Source of the DNA: Pseudomonadota bacterium
GTDB taxonomy: Bacteria; Pseudomonadota; Alphaproteobacteria; Reyranellales; Reyranellaceae
Direction: 5' to 3'
Length of the DNA: 39,000 nt
NCBI GenBank assembly: GCA_023416135.1
Contig: JAEZIF010000513.1
Location: 1-39,000, forward strand
Below, piece by piece: positions 1 to 8,593 of this stretch. The translations under genes and the position numbers were made by a program. Each line of letters begins with the position of its first letter. Position 1 is the first letter of the stretch. Under the pieces are notes generated by a model. That model made no database searches and was not told the DNA's origin. It saw only the letters and a program-made list of their open reading frames with translations.

Positions 1-78
1 AATTGGGTTGGGGAGGCCACAGGGGGGGGTCGGCAGCCAACCAACAAAAAAGAAGACTGCAAACGCCGGGAGTTCGTC

Positions 79-1008
79 ATGGCAGACATTGCCGCCAGAG
101 GCGCCGTATCGGTTACGGGTGACAGCCGCAGCAGCCTGCACAAGTTGATGCAGCGCAAGTCGACCATCGCCTTCCTGATGGCGCTCCCCCTGATCCTCCT
201 GATCCTTGTTCTCGTCGCTTACCCGGCGGGCTACGCCGTTTACCTCGCGATGCTCAACAAGGGCATGACGAGGTTCGTCGGCTTCGGGAATTTCGAGTTC
301 CTGTTCGGCCGCGACACCTTCTGGATGGTGGTCTACCAGTCCTGCCTGTTCGCCATCACCGCGGTGATCTTCAAGGCGATCATCGGCTTCGTGGTTGCTC
401 ACTTCGTGCACAACATTCCGAGCAAAGGGCAGCGCAAGTGGCGCGGCATGCTGCTGGTGCCGTGGGTCATCCCGCCGGCCATGAGCACGCTCGCCTGGCT
501 GTGGCTGTTCGACCCGTCCTATTCCGCCTTCAACTGGATCCTGGCGCACTTCGGCATCGACCGTATCCCGTGGACCGGCGAGACCGGCTGGGCGCGCTTC
601 TCGGTGATCCTGGTGAATGTGTGGATCGGCGCGCCGTTCTTCATGATCATGTACCTCGCGGCGCTGAAGTCGGTGCCCGAGCAGCTCTACGAAGCGGCCT
701 CGATCGACGGCGCGACCTGGTGGCAGCGCATCTGGTACGTGACGCTGCCGATGATGCGCAACATCATCGCCATCACCGCGCTGTTCTCGCTGATCGTCAC
801 CTTCGCCAACTTCGACATCGTGAGGGTGCTCACCAAAGGCGACCCGCTCAACACGACCCACGTCTTCGCCACATGGGCGTTCAGGGTGGGCATAGAAAGC
901 GGCGACATACCATTGGGCGCCAGCGTGTCGCTGTTCATGGTGCCGATCCTGGCCGTCGCAGCGACCTTCATCCTGCGCGACATCACCAAGCGGGGGAGTG
1001 AAGTCTGA
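79..1008 (+). CDS. Carbohydrate ABC transporter permease, MalF/UgpA type
   Basis: This is an inner-membrane subunit of a sugar or polyol importer (309 aa, normal for the family). A basic cytoplasmic head of about 28 residues is followed by a first membrane segment at about 29-53 and several more to the C-terminus. The EAA loop that docks on the ATPase is clear at residues 204-224 (EAASIDGATWWQRI then LP). The ATG at 79 follows GGGAG at 69-73 with good spacing. Its stop overlaps the next start by one base, so the two permeases are translationally coupled. The matching periplasmic binding protein is not in the window and is probably just upstream of base 1. The family is certain; the transported sugar cannot be read from the sequence. 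Confidence 0.95.
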   Translation: MADIAARGAVSVTGDSRSSLHKLMQRKSTIAFLMALPLILLILVLVAYPAGYAVYLAMLNKGMTRFVGFGNFEFLFGRDTFWMVVYQSCLFAITAVIFKAIIGFVVAHFVHNIPSKGQRKWRGMLLVPWVIPPAMSTLAWLWLFDPSYSAFNWILAHFGIDRIPWTGETGWARFSVILVNVWIGAPFFMIMYLAALKSVPEQLYEAASIDGATWWQRIWYVTLPMMRNIIAITALFSLIVTFANFDIVRVLTKGDPLNTTHVFATWAFRVGIESGDIPLGASVSLFMVPILAVAATFILRDITKRGSEV

Positions 1009-1925
1009 TGGCCAACGCGACGATCGCTTCCCCCACCGCCACGACCATCTCGGGGCGCAGGTACGGCAGCATGAGCCGCGACCGGAAGTGGGCCCTCCGC
1101 TGGTCCTACTTCTTCCTGGTCCTGTTCGCGATCTTCTTCCTGACCCCGCCTATCTACATGTTCATCACCTCGCTGAAGACCAGCGCGGAGATCTCGGCGG
1201 AAACCAATCCATGGTGGGTCTACTCGCCGACGCTCGCGAACTATATCGAGCTCCTGACCCAGAACCAGTTCCTGACCTTCTTCCGCAACTCGGCGATCGT
1301 GGCCATTCTGACCGTCATCATCACCATGGCGATCAGCGTCATCGCGGCCTTTGCGCTCGCCCGCATGAAGTTCTGGGGCTCGGCGACGCTGGCGACCGGC
1401 GTGTTCCTCACCTACCTGATCCCCGAGACGCTGCTGTTCATCCCATTGTTCAAGATGTTCGCCTGGGTCAACGAGAACCTCGGCATCCAGCTCATGAACC
1501 ACTGGTGGACGCTGATCATCCTCTATCCGACGCTCACCGTGCCGTTCTGCACCTGGATCATGATCGGCTACTTCGCCTCGATCCCCAAGGAGCTGGACGA
1601 GGCGGCGCTGATCGACGGCGCGACCTGGATCCAGACGCTGACCAAGATCTTCATACCGGTGGCACTGCCCGGCATCATCGCTGCGACGATCTTCTGCTTC
1701 ACGGTGGCGTGGGCGCAGTTCCTCTATCCCTTGGCCTTCACTACCTCGACCACCGAGCTGGTGCTGCCCGTCGGCATCGTGACGACCCTGATCAAGGGTG
1801 ACGTCTTCAACTGGGGACAGATCATGACCGGTGCACTCCTGGGTGCAGCGCCGCCGCTCATAATCTATGCTTTCCTCATGGACTACTATATTGCGGGTCT
1901 GACGGCCGGCGCGACCAAGGGCTAA
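1008..1925 (+). CDS. Carbohydrate ABC transporter permease, MalG/UgpE type
   Basis: This is the second membrane subunit of the same importer (305 aa). A cytoplasmic N-terminus of about 32 residues precedes the first membrane helix, and further helices follow in the usual MalG pattern. The EAA loop lies at residues 198-220 (DEAALIDGATWIQTL, ending in IPVALPG). The ATG at 1008 shares its A with the preceding TGA. The ATPase gene starts 15 bp after the stop, so the order is permease, permease, ATPase. MalG-type subunits pair with MalF-type ones to form the channel. Substrate unknown. Confidence 0.95.
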   Translation: MANATIASPTATTISGRRYGSMSRDRKWALRWSYFFLVLFAIFFLTPPIYMFITSLKTSAEISAETNPWWVYSPTLANYIELLTQNQFLTFFRNSAIVAILTVIITMAISVIAAFALARMKFWGSATLATGVFLTYLIPETLLFIPLFKMFAWVNENLGIQLMNHWWTLIILYPTLTVPFCTWIMIGYFASIPKELDEAALIDGATWIQTLTKIFIPVALPGIIAATIFCFTVAWAQFLYPLAFTTSTTELVLPVGIVTTLIKGDVFNWGQIMTGALLGAAPPLIIYAFLMDYYIAGLTAGATKG

Positions 1926-1939
1926 AAGGGTACCGACAA

Positions 1940-3040
1940 ATGGCACAAGTTACGCTGCGTAAGGTCGTCAAGAAGTACGACGAGGTCCTCGCTGTCCGTG
2001 GCATCGACCTCGATATCGTCGACAAGGAGTTCATCGTCCTGGTCGGTCCCTCGGGCTGCGGCAAGAGCACCACCCTGCGCATGATCGCCGGCCTCGAGGA
2101 GATCTCGGACGGCGACATCGCGATCGGCGGCGACGTCGTCAACGACGTTCCGCCAAAGGATCGGGACATCGCCATGGTGTTCCAGAACTATGCGCTCTAC
2201 CCGCACATGAACGTCTACGAGAACATGTCGTTTGGCCTGAAGCTGAAGCGCACCCCCAAGGAAGAGATCGAGAAGCGTGTCAAGCAGGCCGCTCAGATCC
2301 TCGACATCACCGAGCTGCTCGACCGCAAGCCCAAGCAGCTGTCGGGCGGCCAGCGCCAACGCGTCGCCATGGGCCGCGCCATCGTGCGCGATCCCAAGGT
2401 GTTCCTGTTCGACGAGCCGCTGTCGAACCTCGATGCCAAGCTGCGCGTGCAGATGCGCACCGAGATCAAGAAGGTGCATCAGAAGGTGCGCACGACCACC
2501 GTCTACGTGACCCACGACCAGGTCGAGGCGATGACCCTCGCCGACCGGGTGGTGGTCATGAATGCCGGGCTGATCGAGCAGGTCGGCTCGCCCAACGACC
2601 TCTACCATTCGCCGGCCACCAAGTTCGTGGCGGGCTTCATCGGCTCTCCAGCCATGAACTTCATTCCCTGCCATCTCGAGCAGGCGGCCGGCGCGCTGCG
2701 GGTGAGGCTTAGCGACACGCTTTCCTTCCCGGTTCCGTCCGACCGGACGGCGCGCTACACGCCGCATGCCGGCAAGGCGAACCTCGTCCTCGGCCTGCGC
2801 CCCGAGCACATCACCGAGACGCGCCCGCATATCGAGCCCAACCAGCACGATTTCCAGATATCGATCGACGTCGTCGAACCGATGGGCATGGAGACCCTGG
2901 TCTACTTCACCATCGCCGGCTGCGAGGTCTGCGGCCGCGTCAATCCCAATGCCGGCGCGACCGCCGAGAAGCCGATGAAGCTCAGGGCGGACCTGAGCAA
3001 CATGCATCTCATCGACGACAGCACCGGCAAGGTGCTTTAA
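1940..3040 (+). CDS. Carbohydrate ABC transporter ATP-binding protein, MalK/UgpC family
   Basis: This cytoplasmic ATPase drives the importer encoded by the two preceding permeases (366 aa). The nucleotide-binding domain has Walker A GPSGCGKST at 36-44, the Q-loop Gln at 82, signature LSGGQ at 134-138, Walker B VFLFDE at 154-159 and the H-loop His at 192. From about residue 235 a C-terminal MalK-like OB/TOBE domain includes GLRPEHI, as expected for the CUT1 sugar-transporter group. The ribosome site is modest (AAAGGG at 1924-1929). A strong inverted repeat follows the stop, so full-length operon transcripts may partly end here. Confidence 0.95.
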   Translation: MAQVTLRKVVKKYDEVLAVRGIDLDIVDKEFIVLVGPSGCGKSTTLRMIAGLEEISDGDIAIGGDVVNDVPPKDRDIAMVFQNYALYPHMNVYENMSFGLKLKRTPKEEIEKRVKQAAQILDITELLDRKPKQLSGGQRQRVAMGRAIVRDPKVFLFDEPLSNLDAKLRVQMRTEIKKVHQKVRTTTVYVTHDQVEAMTLADRVVVMNAGLIEQVGSPNDLYHSPATKFVAGFIGSPAMNFIPCHLEQAAGALRVRLSDTLSFPVPSDRTARYTPHAGKANLVLGLRPEHITETRPHIEPNQHDFQISIDVVEPMGMETLVYFTIAGCEVCGRVNPNAGATAEKPMKLRADLSNMHLIDDSTGKVL

Positions 3041-3043
3041 TCA

Positions 3044-3067
3044 GAAGCGGGCCCGAGGGCCCGCTTC
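3044..3067 (+). terminator. Perfect GC-rich inverted repeat after the ATPase gene
   Basis: GAAGCGGGCCC at 3044-3054 is exactly complementary to GGGCCCGCTTC at 3057-3067, giving a stable stem directly after the ATPase stop. There is no run of T after it (GCATTTGTG), so it is not a classic intrinsic terminator. It could be an attenuator, a processing site or an mRNA 3'-end stabiliser that lowers expression of the two downstream dehydrogenases relative to the transporter. Confidence 0.5.
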
Positions 3068-3091
3068 GCATTTGTGCACGAGGAGAAATCG

Positions 3092-3886
3092 ATGGCTTCG
3101 TTGTCGGGCAAGGTCGCCTGGGTGACCGGTGCTGGCTCGGGTATTGGTCAGGCGGCGGCGGTCGCGCTCGCCAGGGAAGGCGCCACGGTCGTGCTGACCG
3201 GCCGGCGCAAGGCGCCGCTCGACGAGACCGCGGCCGCCATCAAGAAGGCGGGCGGCAAGGCGGTGGTGAAGCCGGCCGACCTCATGAAGGCCGCCGCGGT
3301 CGGCCGCATCGCCAGGGACATCGACCGGAAGTTCGGCCGCTGCGATATCCTGGTGAACAACGCCGGGCTGAACATCCCGGACCGCAAGTGGAGCGAGCTC
3401 ACGTCGGCGGGTGCCGAGATGGTGATCGACGGCAACCTGTCGAGCGCCTTCTACTGCTCGTCGGCGGTGCTGCCGATGATGCGCAAGCGCAAGGACGGCG
3501 TGCTGATCCATACCTCGTCGATGGCCGGCCGAAATCCGAGCACCCTGAGCGGTGCCGCCTATTCGGCGGCCAAGCATGGCGTGGTGGCGATGAGCCACAC
3601 CATCAACATGGAGGAGTGCGTCAACGGCATCCGCTCCTGCGTCGTCTGCCCCGGCGAGGTGGCCACGCCGATCCTCGACAAGCGGCCGATCCCGATCACC
3701 AAGGAGGAGCGGGCGCGCATGGCGCAGTCGGAGGATGTCGGCGACCTGATCCGCTACGTCGCCTGCCTGCCGGCGCATATCGTGATCAATGAAGTCATGA
3801 TCAACCCGACCTGGAACCGCGGCTATGTCGGCGCCCTGCAGCGCGCGGCCGACGAGAAGAAGGCCAAGGCCAAGGCGAAGAAGTAA
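3092..3886 (+). CDS. Short-chain dehydrogenase/reductase (SDR), classical type
   Basis: This is an NAD(P)-dependent oxidoreductase of the classical SDR family (264 aa). The cofactor motif TGAGSGIG is at 12-19, NNAG at 89-92, and the catalytic Ser143, Tyr157 and Lys161 (YSAAK) are in place. I place the start at ATG 3092 because AGGAG at 3081-3085 sits six bases before it; the in-frame GTG at 3074 lies upstream of that site. The C-terminus has a lysine/alanine-rich tail (KKAKAKAKK). Following a sugar importer and preceding an Ldh-family enzyme, it may oxidise the imported polyol or sugar derivative. That role is inferred from context only. Confidence 0.92.
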   Translation: MASLSGKVAWVTGAGSGIGQAAAVALAREGATVVLTGRRKAPLDETAAAIKKAGGKAVVKPADLMKAAAVGRIARDIDRKFGRCDILVNNAGLNIPDRKWSELTSAGAEMVIDGNLSSAFYCSSAVLPMMRKRKDGVLIHTSSMAGRNPSTLSGAAYSAAKHGVVAMSHTINMEECVNGIRSCVVCPGEVATPILDKRPIPITKEERARMAQSEDVGDLIRYVACLPAHIVINEVMINPTWNRGYVGALQRAADEKKAKAKAKK

Positions 3887-3891
3887 TCTTC

Positions 3892-3914
3892 CTCCCGGCG
3901 CGAAGCGCGGGGAG
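3892..3914 (+). terminator. Hairpin between the SDR and Ldh-family genes
   Basis: CTCCC-G-GCGC, loop GAA, then GCGC-G-GGGAG forms a stem with one internal G-G mismatch in the 48-bp gap between the two genes. No T-tract follows (GTAAAAC). It is more likely an mRNA processing or stability element than a full terminator, since the next gene has its own strong ribosome site. Confidence 0.3.
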
Positions 3915-3934
3915 TAAAACAAGGAGCGTACACA

Positions 3935-5026
3935 ATGACGGTCAACATCGAGGCGAAGGCATTGGAAGCCTTCGTCGCGGACATCTTTGCCTCGGCGGGA
4001 TGCTCCAGGGAGGAAGGCGGCCGCATCGGGCGCTACCTGGTGAGCGCCAACCTGTCGGGCCACGACAGCCACGGCGTGGTCCGTGTCCCGCGCTACGCCA
4101 CGCAGAAGAAGAACGGCACCGTGCTGCCCGATGTCACGGTCGACGTCGTCGTCGACACGCCGGTGATCGCCGTGGTCGACGGCAAGTACGGCTTCGGCCA
4201 GACGGTGACGCCGCAGGCCGTCCGCATCGGCATCGACAAGTGCCGCAAGAACGGCCTGTCGGCCGTCGCCCTGCGCAACGCGGGCCATGTCGGCCGCGTC
4301 GGCGACTGGGCCGAGATGGCGGCCGAGGCGGGCCTGGTCTCGATCCATTTCGTCAATGCCTCGGGCAGCGTGCTGGTGGCGCCTTACGGCGGCGTGGAGC
4401 GCCGCTTCTCGACGGCGCCCTATTGCGTGGGCGTGCCGCGGCCGGGGCAGGACCCGCTGGTGCTCGACTTCGCCACCTCGATCGTGGCCGAAGGCAAGGT
4501 GCTGGTGGCGAGCCAGGGCGGCAAGAAGGTGCCGGACGGGGCGCTGGTCGGTCCCGACGGCAAGACCAGCAGCGATCCGCACCTGCTCTATGGCGACTAC
4601 ACGCCGACCGGACCGCGCGACCACAGCAAGGGCACCGGCGCCATCCAGGCGTTCGGCGATCACAAAGGCTCGGGTCTCGCCTTCATGTGCGAGCTTCTGG
4701 GCGGCTCGCTGTCGGGCAACGGCGCCACCGATCCCAAGCGCGGCCGCTTCGCCAACGGCATGCTGTCGTTCTACGTCGACCCCAAGGTGCTCGATCCGGC
4801 GGGCTTCTTCCCCAAGGACATCGCGCGCTACGTCGATTTCGTGAAGAGTTCCAGGCCCGTGGCAGGCGGCGGCGAGATCCTGCTGCCGGGCGAGCCGGAA
4901 GCGCGCATGCGGGCCAGGCGCCTGGCCGAGGGCGTGCCGCTGCCCGATGACACCTGGGCCGCCATCGTCGAGACGGCGCGTTCGGTCGGCTTGGACGAAC
5001 GGCGTATCCAGCAGGCGACGATGTAA
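3935..5026 (+). CDS. Ldh-family (malate/L-lactate/ureidoglycolate type) NAD(P)-dependent oxidoreductase
   Basis: This is a member of the type-2 malate/L-lactate dehydrogenase family, unrelated to Rossmann-fold LDH (363 aa, typical length). It carries the family's N-terminal SGHDSHGVVRVPRY block (His43, His46), the ALRNAGHVGRVGDWAE segment and the glycine-rich KGSGLAFMCELLGGSLSG block. Such enzymes reduce or oxidise 2-oxo/2-hydroxy acids or imino acids. The start ATG is preceded by AAGGAG at 3920-3925. With the SDR and sugar importer it probably forms a catabolic module for a polyol or sugar acid. The specific substrate cannot be assigned. Confidence 0.92.
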   Translation: MTVNIEAKALEAFVADIFASAGCSREEGGRIGRYLVSANLSGHDSHGVVRVPRYATQKKNGTVLPDVTVDVVVDTPVIAVVDGKYGFGQTVTPQAVRIGIDKCRKNGLSAVALRNAGHVGRVGDWAEMAAEAGLVSIHFVNASGSVLVAPYGGVERRFSTAPYCVGVPRPGQDPLVLDFATSIVAEGKVLVASQGGKKVPDGALVGPDGKTSSDPHLLYGDYTPTGPRDHSKGTGAIQAFGDHKGSGLAFMCELLGGSLSGNGATDPKRGRFANGMLSFYVDPKVLDPAGFFPKDIARYVDFVKSSRPVAGGGEILLPGEPEARMRARRLAEGVPLPDDTWAAIVETARSVGLDERRIQQATM

Positions 5027-5053
5027 TGCTGGAGTGGCGCGCCCCCGGCACAG

Positions 5054-5599
5054 CTACAGCTTGCGTTCGGCCAGCAGCTGGTCCGTCGCCACGACGCGGA
5101 TCGAGCGGTTGGTCAGCAGGCCGCTCCAGATCCAGTTGTGGTGACCGATGACGGCGGGCGCGGCGAGGTGAGGGCGGTTGCTCAGCGTGTGGCCGTCGCC
5201 GACCACCACGACGTGGCAATCGCGCGACACCGCCGCGCGCACGGTGGCATCAACGCAGAAATCAGTGGCCCAGCCGGCGATCAGGACACGCTCTACGGCC
5301 AGCCGTTGTAGTGTGTCGTGCAACGCTGTTCCGGCGAACGAGTCGTTCAGCGTCTTCTCGATCTCGAGGTCGGCAGGCTGGCGGTCGAGTTCGGGCAGGA
5401 ACGCCCAACCCGGCTCATGCGGCGCGAAGCCGTCGCCCGCCTTGCCGCAATGCCTGATCCAGACGACCGTGCCGCCGTGTCGGCGCACGAATGCCGCCAC
5501 GGCATTGATGCGTTGGATGACGCCTTTCAGGTCGTGCTTCGGCAGGCCGTCGAGCAGCCCGACCTGCATGTCGACGACGACGAGCGCGTCGCCGGCCAT
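5054..5599 (-). CDS. Isochorismatase-family cysteine hydrolase
   Basis: This is a small cytoplasmic hydrolase of the isochorismatase/nicotinamidase superfamily (181 aa). The catalytic triad pattern is visible: Asp10 in VVVDMQ, Lys82 in EKTLNDSF and the nucleophile Cys115 in GWATDFCVDATV. Members hydrolyse C-N or vinyl-ether bonds in small molecules; residues that would fix a substrate are not recognisable. It starts one base after the stop of the large membrane protein gene on the same strand, so the two are co-transcribed. It converges on the Ldh-family gene, with only 27 bp between their stops. Confidence 0.9.
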   Translation of the reverse strand: MAGDALVVVDMQVGLLDGLPKHDLKGVIQRINAVAAFVRRHGGTVVWIRHCGKAGDGFAPHEPGWAFLPELDRQPADLEIEKTLNDSFAGTALHDTLQRLAVERVLIAGWATDFCVDATVRAAVSRDCHVVVVGDGHTLSNRPHLAAPAVIGHHNWIWSGLLTNRSIRVVATDQLLAERKL

Positions 5600-5600
5600 G

Positions 5601-7298
5601 CTAGCGTCCGGGCTTCTTCTTCAGCCGGTCGACCGGGCCCGCCACCGGATCGATGAAGGCCTGGGTGGCGACATAGTCCTCGCGCATCATGCGGCGCAGC
5701 GCCTGGATGCGCGCGCTGCTCGCCACCATGCCGGTGGCGACCTCGAGCTGGTAGGGATCCATGTCCCACAGCCGGATCACCAGCACGTCGTAGCCCAGGT
5801 CCAGCGCCCGATCGATCTGTCCGCGCAGGTCGGCGACGAGCTCCTGGTCGGTCCATTCGGGATGGCGCAGCACCCGGCCGGTGAAGCCGATCCACTTGAA
5901 GCGCGGCTCCTTCTGAGGTGCCGGGCCGAGTGCCCCGGTGCCGGGATCGGCCAGACCCCAGTACAGCGAGCCGTAGACCATGGCCCAGTCGAAGTCGTGC
6001 ATCAGCCAGACGGTGCGCTCGGGATTGCCCTCGCGTTCCATGCGCTGGATGGCGCCTTCCCAGGCGCTGTCCAGCCCGCGCAAGGGGGCGATGCTCCAGA
6101 CGTTGTAGGCGAACAGCGCCACCGTGAGGCCCGCCAGCGCCGCGATCCCGTGCCGGCCGTAGCGGCGCCGCTCTCGCATTGCGACCAGCACTACCGCCCA
6201 GCCGACGGTAAGCCAGGCCATGACGTTGACCTGCATCTGCGGGTCCTGCGGCTGGGAATAGAGGTTGAAGATCTCGCCGGCGACGAAGGTGATGCCGAAG
6301 ATCGCCGACAGGGCGCGCGAGCGCGGGTCGTCCCAGTGCCGCCACAGGAAGGGCAGGGTGACGAAGGCTACCGCCAGCATCCAGACGGTGGCGATCCAGC
6401 GCCAGATGTCCCAGCCCGGGATACCCGGGATCGTCGCCACGCCCGTGCCCAGCAGGTAGGCGACCATGCCGTCCCACAGGTAGCCGACCTTGGCCCAGGT
6501 GAAGCCGGCCCAGACCGAACGCACTGCCTTGCCGGTCCAGATCAGCTCGAGCGGGCCGACGGCGCCTTCATGGCCGCGCCACGCCCAGGCCACGACGGCT
6601 GCCGTCGCCACGACACCGACGAGGAACAGTGCGATCCAGGCGAACCGCCAGGCGAGCCGCTTCTCGCACACCCACAGAGCCACCAGCATGGCGGGGAGGG
6701 TGGGGAACATCAGTCGCCATTCCATCAGCCAGGCGAGCGAGAACAGCACCGACACAGCCAGCACGCGCGGCGCGGTCGGCCTCGCGAGCCAGACGGCGCC
6801 CAGCGCCATGGCGGCGAGCAGCACTGTGTAGCTCGGCATGATGTCCTCGTTGATGATGGCGAGGAACATCACGAAGCTCGAGGCGACGTGGAACAGCGCC
6901 GCCAGCAGCGCCACCAGGCGATCGGCGGTCAGCGAGCGGATCAGCAGGTAGACCACGCCCAGGCTGAGCGCGCAGCTCGCGGCGTTGAGGATGGTCATCT
7001 GCTTGCGCGGATCGCCCGCGTACACGCCCAGGAAGTCGAGCAGGCGGCACAGCACGCCGTACAGCGGATAGAACAGGTAGTTCGAGGGGTAGAGCGGCGC
7101 GTTGGCGGGATCGACCACCCACGGCTTGAGCTCCAGGCTCTTGAACAGGCCGTTGCCGGTCAGGCCGCCCTGGGCGTTGTCGAACCACAGGACGATGGCG
7201 ATCAGAAGGGCGCCGCCGCCCAGCACCACGAGGGCGAGGTCGAACAGGAGACCTGGGACTGCAGAGTGTCGGGTGGAGGTGGGGACGGCGAAGACCAA
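5601..7298 (-). CDS. Large polytopic membrane protein, possibly a GT-C (GT39-like) glycosyltransferase
   Basis: The 565-aa product has about ten hydrophobic segments through residue ~420, followed by a soluble C-terminal domain rich in charged and aromatic residues that ends in a basic tail (LKKKPGR). The overall plan, with a long periplasm-facing loop after the first helix (aspartate and tyrosines, about 45-75), resembles lipid-linked-sugar GT-C transferases. I see no diagnostic motif, so 'membrane protein of unknown function' is the safe name. The longest frame opens with a TTG at 7298 that has no convincing ribosome site; a GTG near 7228 is an alternative start. It forms an operon with the isochorismatase-like gene. 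Confidence 0.75.
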   Translation of the reverse strand: MVFAVPTSTRHSAVPGLLFDLALVVLGGGALLIAIVLWFDNAQGGLTGNGLFKSLELKPWVVDPANAPLYPSNYLFYPLYGVLCRLLDFLGVYAGDPRKQMTILNAASCALSLGVVYLLIRSLTADRLVALLAALFHVASSFVMFLAIINEDIMPSYTVLLAAMALGAVWLARPTAPRVLAVSVLFSLAWLMEWRLMFPTLPAMLVALWVCEKRLAWRFAWIALFLVGVVATAAVVAWAWRGHEGAVGPLELIWTGKAVRSVWAGFTWAKVGYLWDGMVAYLLGTGVATIPGIPGWDIWRWIATVWMLAVAFVTLPFLWRHWDDPRSRALSAIFGITFVAGEIFNLYSQPQDPQMQVNVMAWLTVGWAVVLVAMRERRRYGRHGIAALAGLTVALFAYNVWSIAPLRGLDSAWEGAIQRMEREGNPERTVWLMHDFDWAMVYGSLYWGLADPGTGALGPAPQKEPRFKWIGFTGRVLRHPEWTDQELVADLRGQIDRALDLGYDVLVIRLWDMDPYQLEVATGMVASSARIQALRRMMREDYVATQAFIDPVAGPVDRLKKKPGR

Positions 7299-7473
7299 GG
7301 ACGGAATGGCTTGTTCGGTTCAGCTCAGCTCGGCCGGGACAGTCGCCCGCCGGCGCGCATTATACAAGTCATCCATGCACAAGGCATCCGCGGCCCACAG
7401 GGCTCGTGAAATCGAGTTGCGCGATCAGGTCCCCCGACTGCGTCTCGTGGCGGAGAGCATCATGCCCTTGAGG

Positions 7474-7959
7474 TCAGGTGCGCCGTCGCGGCGCGGCTCC
7501 GGCGGACAGCAAGGACGACAGCGGATGCTCCGGCAGCGTCTCTGCTGTCGAAGGCGGGCGAATACTTTCGGCTGCCTCGCCAATGTGACGCATCATCGAA
7601 GAGGCCGTCTTGTAGGACACCTGCAGGATCTGTTGCAGGTGATACGGCTTCATCAGCCTGGTTCCACCTTCGGTCAGATAGATTGCCTGCAGCCACTTGT
7701 GAGCCGGGACGTGGCTCGTGCTCATCACCGTGCCGTGCAGGAACGAGAACACCTTGCGGCAGCCGTAGCATTTGTAGGTGCCTGCACGAGTCGACGCGCC
7801 GCTCAGCTTGCCGACTCTCGCGGCGCTGCCGCAGCGTGGGCAGCAAACGCCATCGGGCCAGAGCACTCGTTCAAGGTAACGATGTGCGCCGACTTCGTCC
7901 GCGAACATCGCCAACTCCGCGCAATCTCTCTGATCTGACTTCGGTTTCACGGCTGCCAT
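7474..7959 (-). CDS. IS1595-type transposase N-terminal domain only (zinc ribbon plus helix-turn-helix)
   Basis: The protein (161 aa from ATG 7959, which has GAGGAA just upstream; a TTG at 7971 would add four residues) matches the N-terminal part of IS1595/ISXO2-type transposases. It has a zinc ribbon made of two CxxC pairs (CPRC and CYGC), then the stretch around HKWLQAIYLTEGG and a helix-turn-helix-like segment (LQQILQVSYKTASSMMRHI). The DDE catalytic domain that should follow is absent; after about residue 135 the sequence is low-complexity and stops. I found no terminal inverted repeats. It is either a truncated insertion sequence or a domesticated DNA-binding protein. It cannot catalyse transposition as it stands. 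Confidence 0.75.
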   Translation of the reverse strand: MAAVKPKSDQRDCAELAMFADEVGAHRYLERVLWPDGVCCPRCGSAARVGKLSGASTRAGTYKCYGCRKVFSFLHGTVMSTSHVPAHKWLQAIYLTEGGTRLMKPYHLQQILQVSYKTASSMMRHIGEAAESIRPPSTAETLPEHPLSSLLSAGAAPRRRT

Positions 7960-8123
7960 CCCCTTCCTCAAGAACCGCTCTCACCCAAAGGGATAGTTCT
8001 GCAGCCACCCAGCCGAGCCTCCCATAGCCACGATGCAAGCGCTTTGATCGAGTGCGGGAGCGTACATGTCGGGCCAATCGCCGTTCACGAGTATTGGCCG
8101 ACCTTCCAAGGAAATTGCTGACC

Positions 8124-8280
8124 CACCACGGGCCATGGACGCACTCAATTCGTGACCCAGCCATGAGGTCGTCATTGTCAGATTGTCCGGGCGGTCACCC
8201 TGCAGCAAGTAGAGTGAGAGCGGTTGCCTCAGCTCTCAGGAGAGAGCAACGGCAGCAAGGATTTGAATACGGGTTCGTGA
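8124..8280. repeat. Imperfect ~160-bp duplicated block, copy A
   Basis: This stretch, directly upstream of the small lipoprotein gene, is clearly related to 8881-9042. Shared words in order include CACCACGGGC, GACCCAG, AGGTCGTCA, AGCTCT, GAGAG, ACGGCAGCAA and a final GAGTTC/GGGTTC. The two copies run in the same orientation with many substitutions and small indels. On the minus strand both also read as similar peptides around PDNLTMTTSWLGHE versus PGNLTLTTFRLGRE, so a decayed coding origin cannot be excluded. Confidence 0.6.
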
Positions 8281-8293
8281 AAGGAGTTTCCAG

Positions 8294-8593
8294 ATGAGGC
8301 CAATGACGGGCACACGCCTTTGGCAGCCGTTGCTTCTCGGTCTGATGACGACGGGAATCGCCGCATGCCAGGACAGAACACTGTCCGACGATCGCATAAC
8401 GACCAACACGGCAGAGGTCGTCGGCGTAGCGCCGACCGAGCTGACGATCAGCAATCGTCGCAGCGAAGGTCCGGCAAACACCTACTACATCGCAACGACG
8501 GCGTCCGGAGCGCAGTACGTCTGCGTGATCAATGGCGGCGGCATCCTCGACACGGGGACGGCCAGGCCTCCCTCCTGCGACCGCATGCTGTGA
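8294..8593 (+). CDS. Small predicted lipoprotein of unknown function
   Basis: The 99-aa product begins with a short basic head and a hydrophobic stretch ending in a lipobox (TTGIAAC, lipidated Cys25), as for an outer- or inner-membrane lipoprotein with Gln at +2. The mature part of about 75 residues is polar with a single predicted small beta-rich domain (ELTISNRR, NTYYIATTASGAQYVCVINGGG) and two further cysteines near the C-terminus (Cys76-region and PPSCDRML). AAGGAG lies seven bases before the ATG. I do not recognise the family. It lies just after duplicated block A, which probably holds its promoter. Confidence 0.65.
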   Translation: MRPMTGTRLWQPLLLGLMTTGIAACQDRTLSDDRITTNTAEVVGVAPTELTISNRRSEGPANTYYIATTASGAQYVCVINGGGILDTGTARPPSCDRML

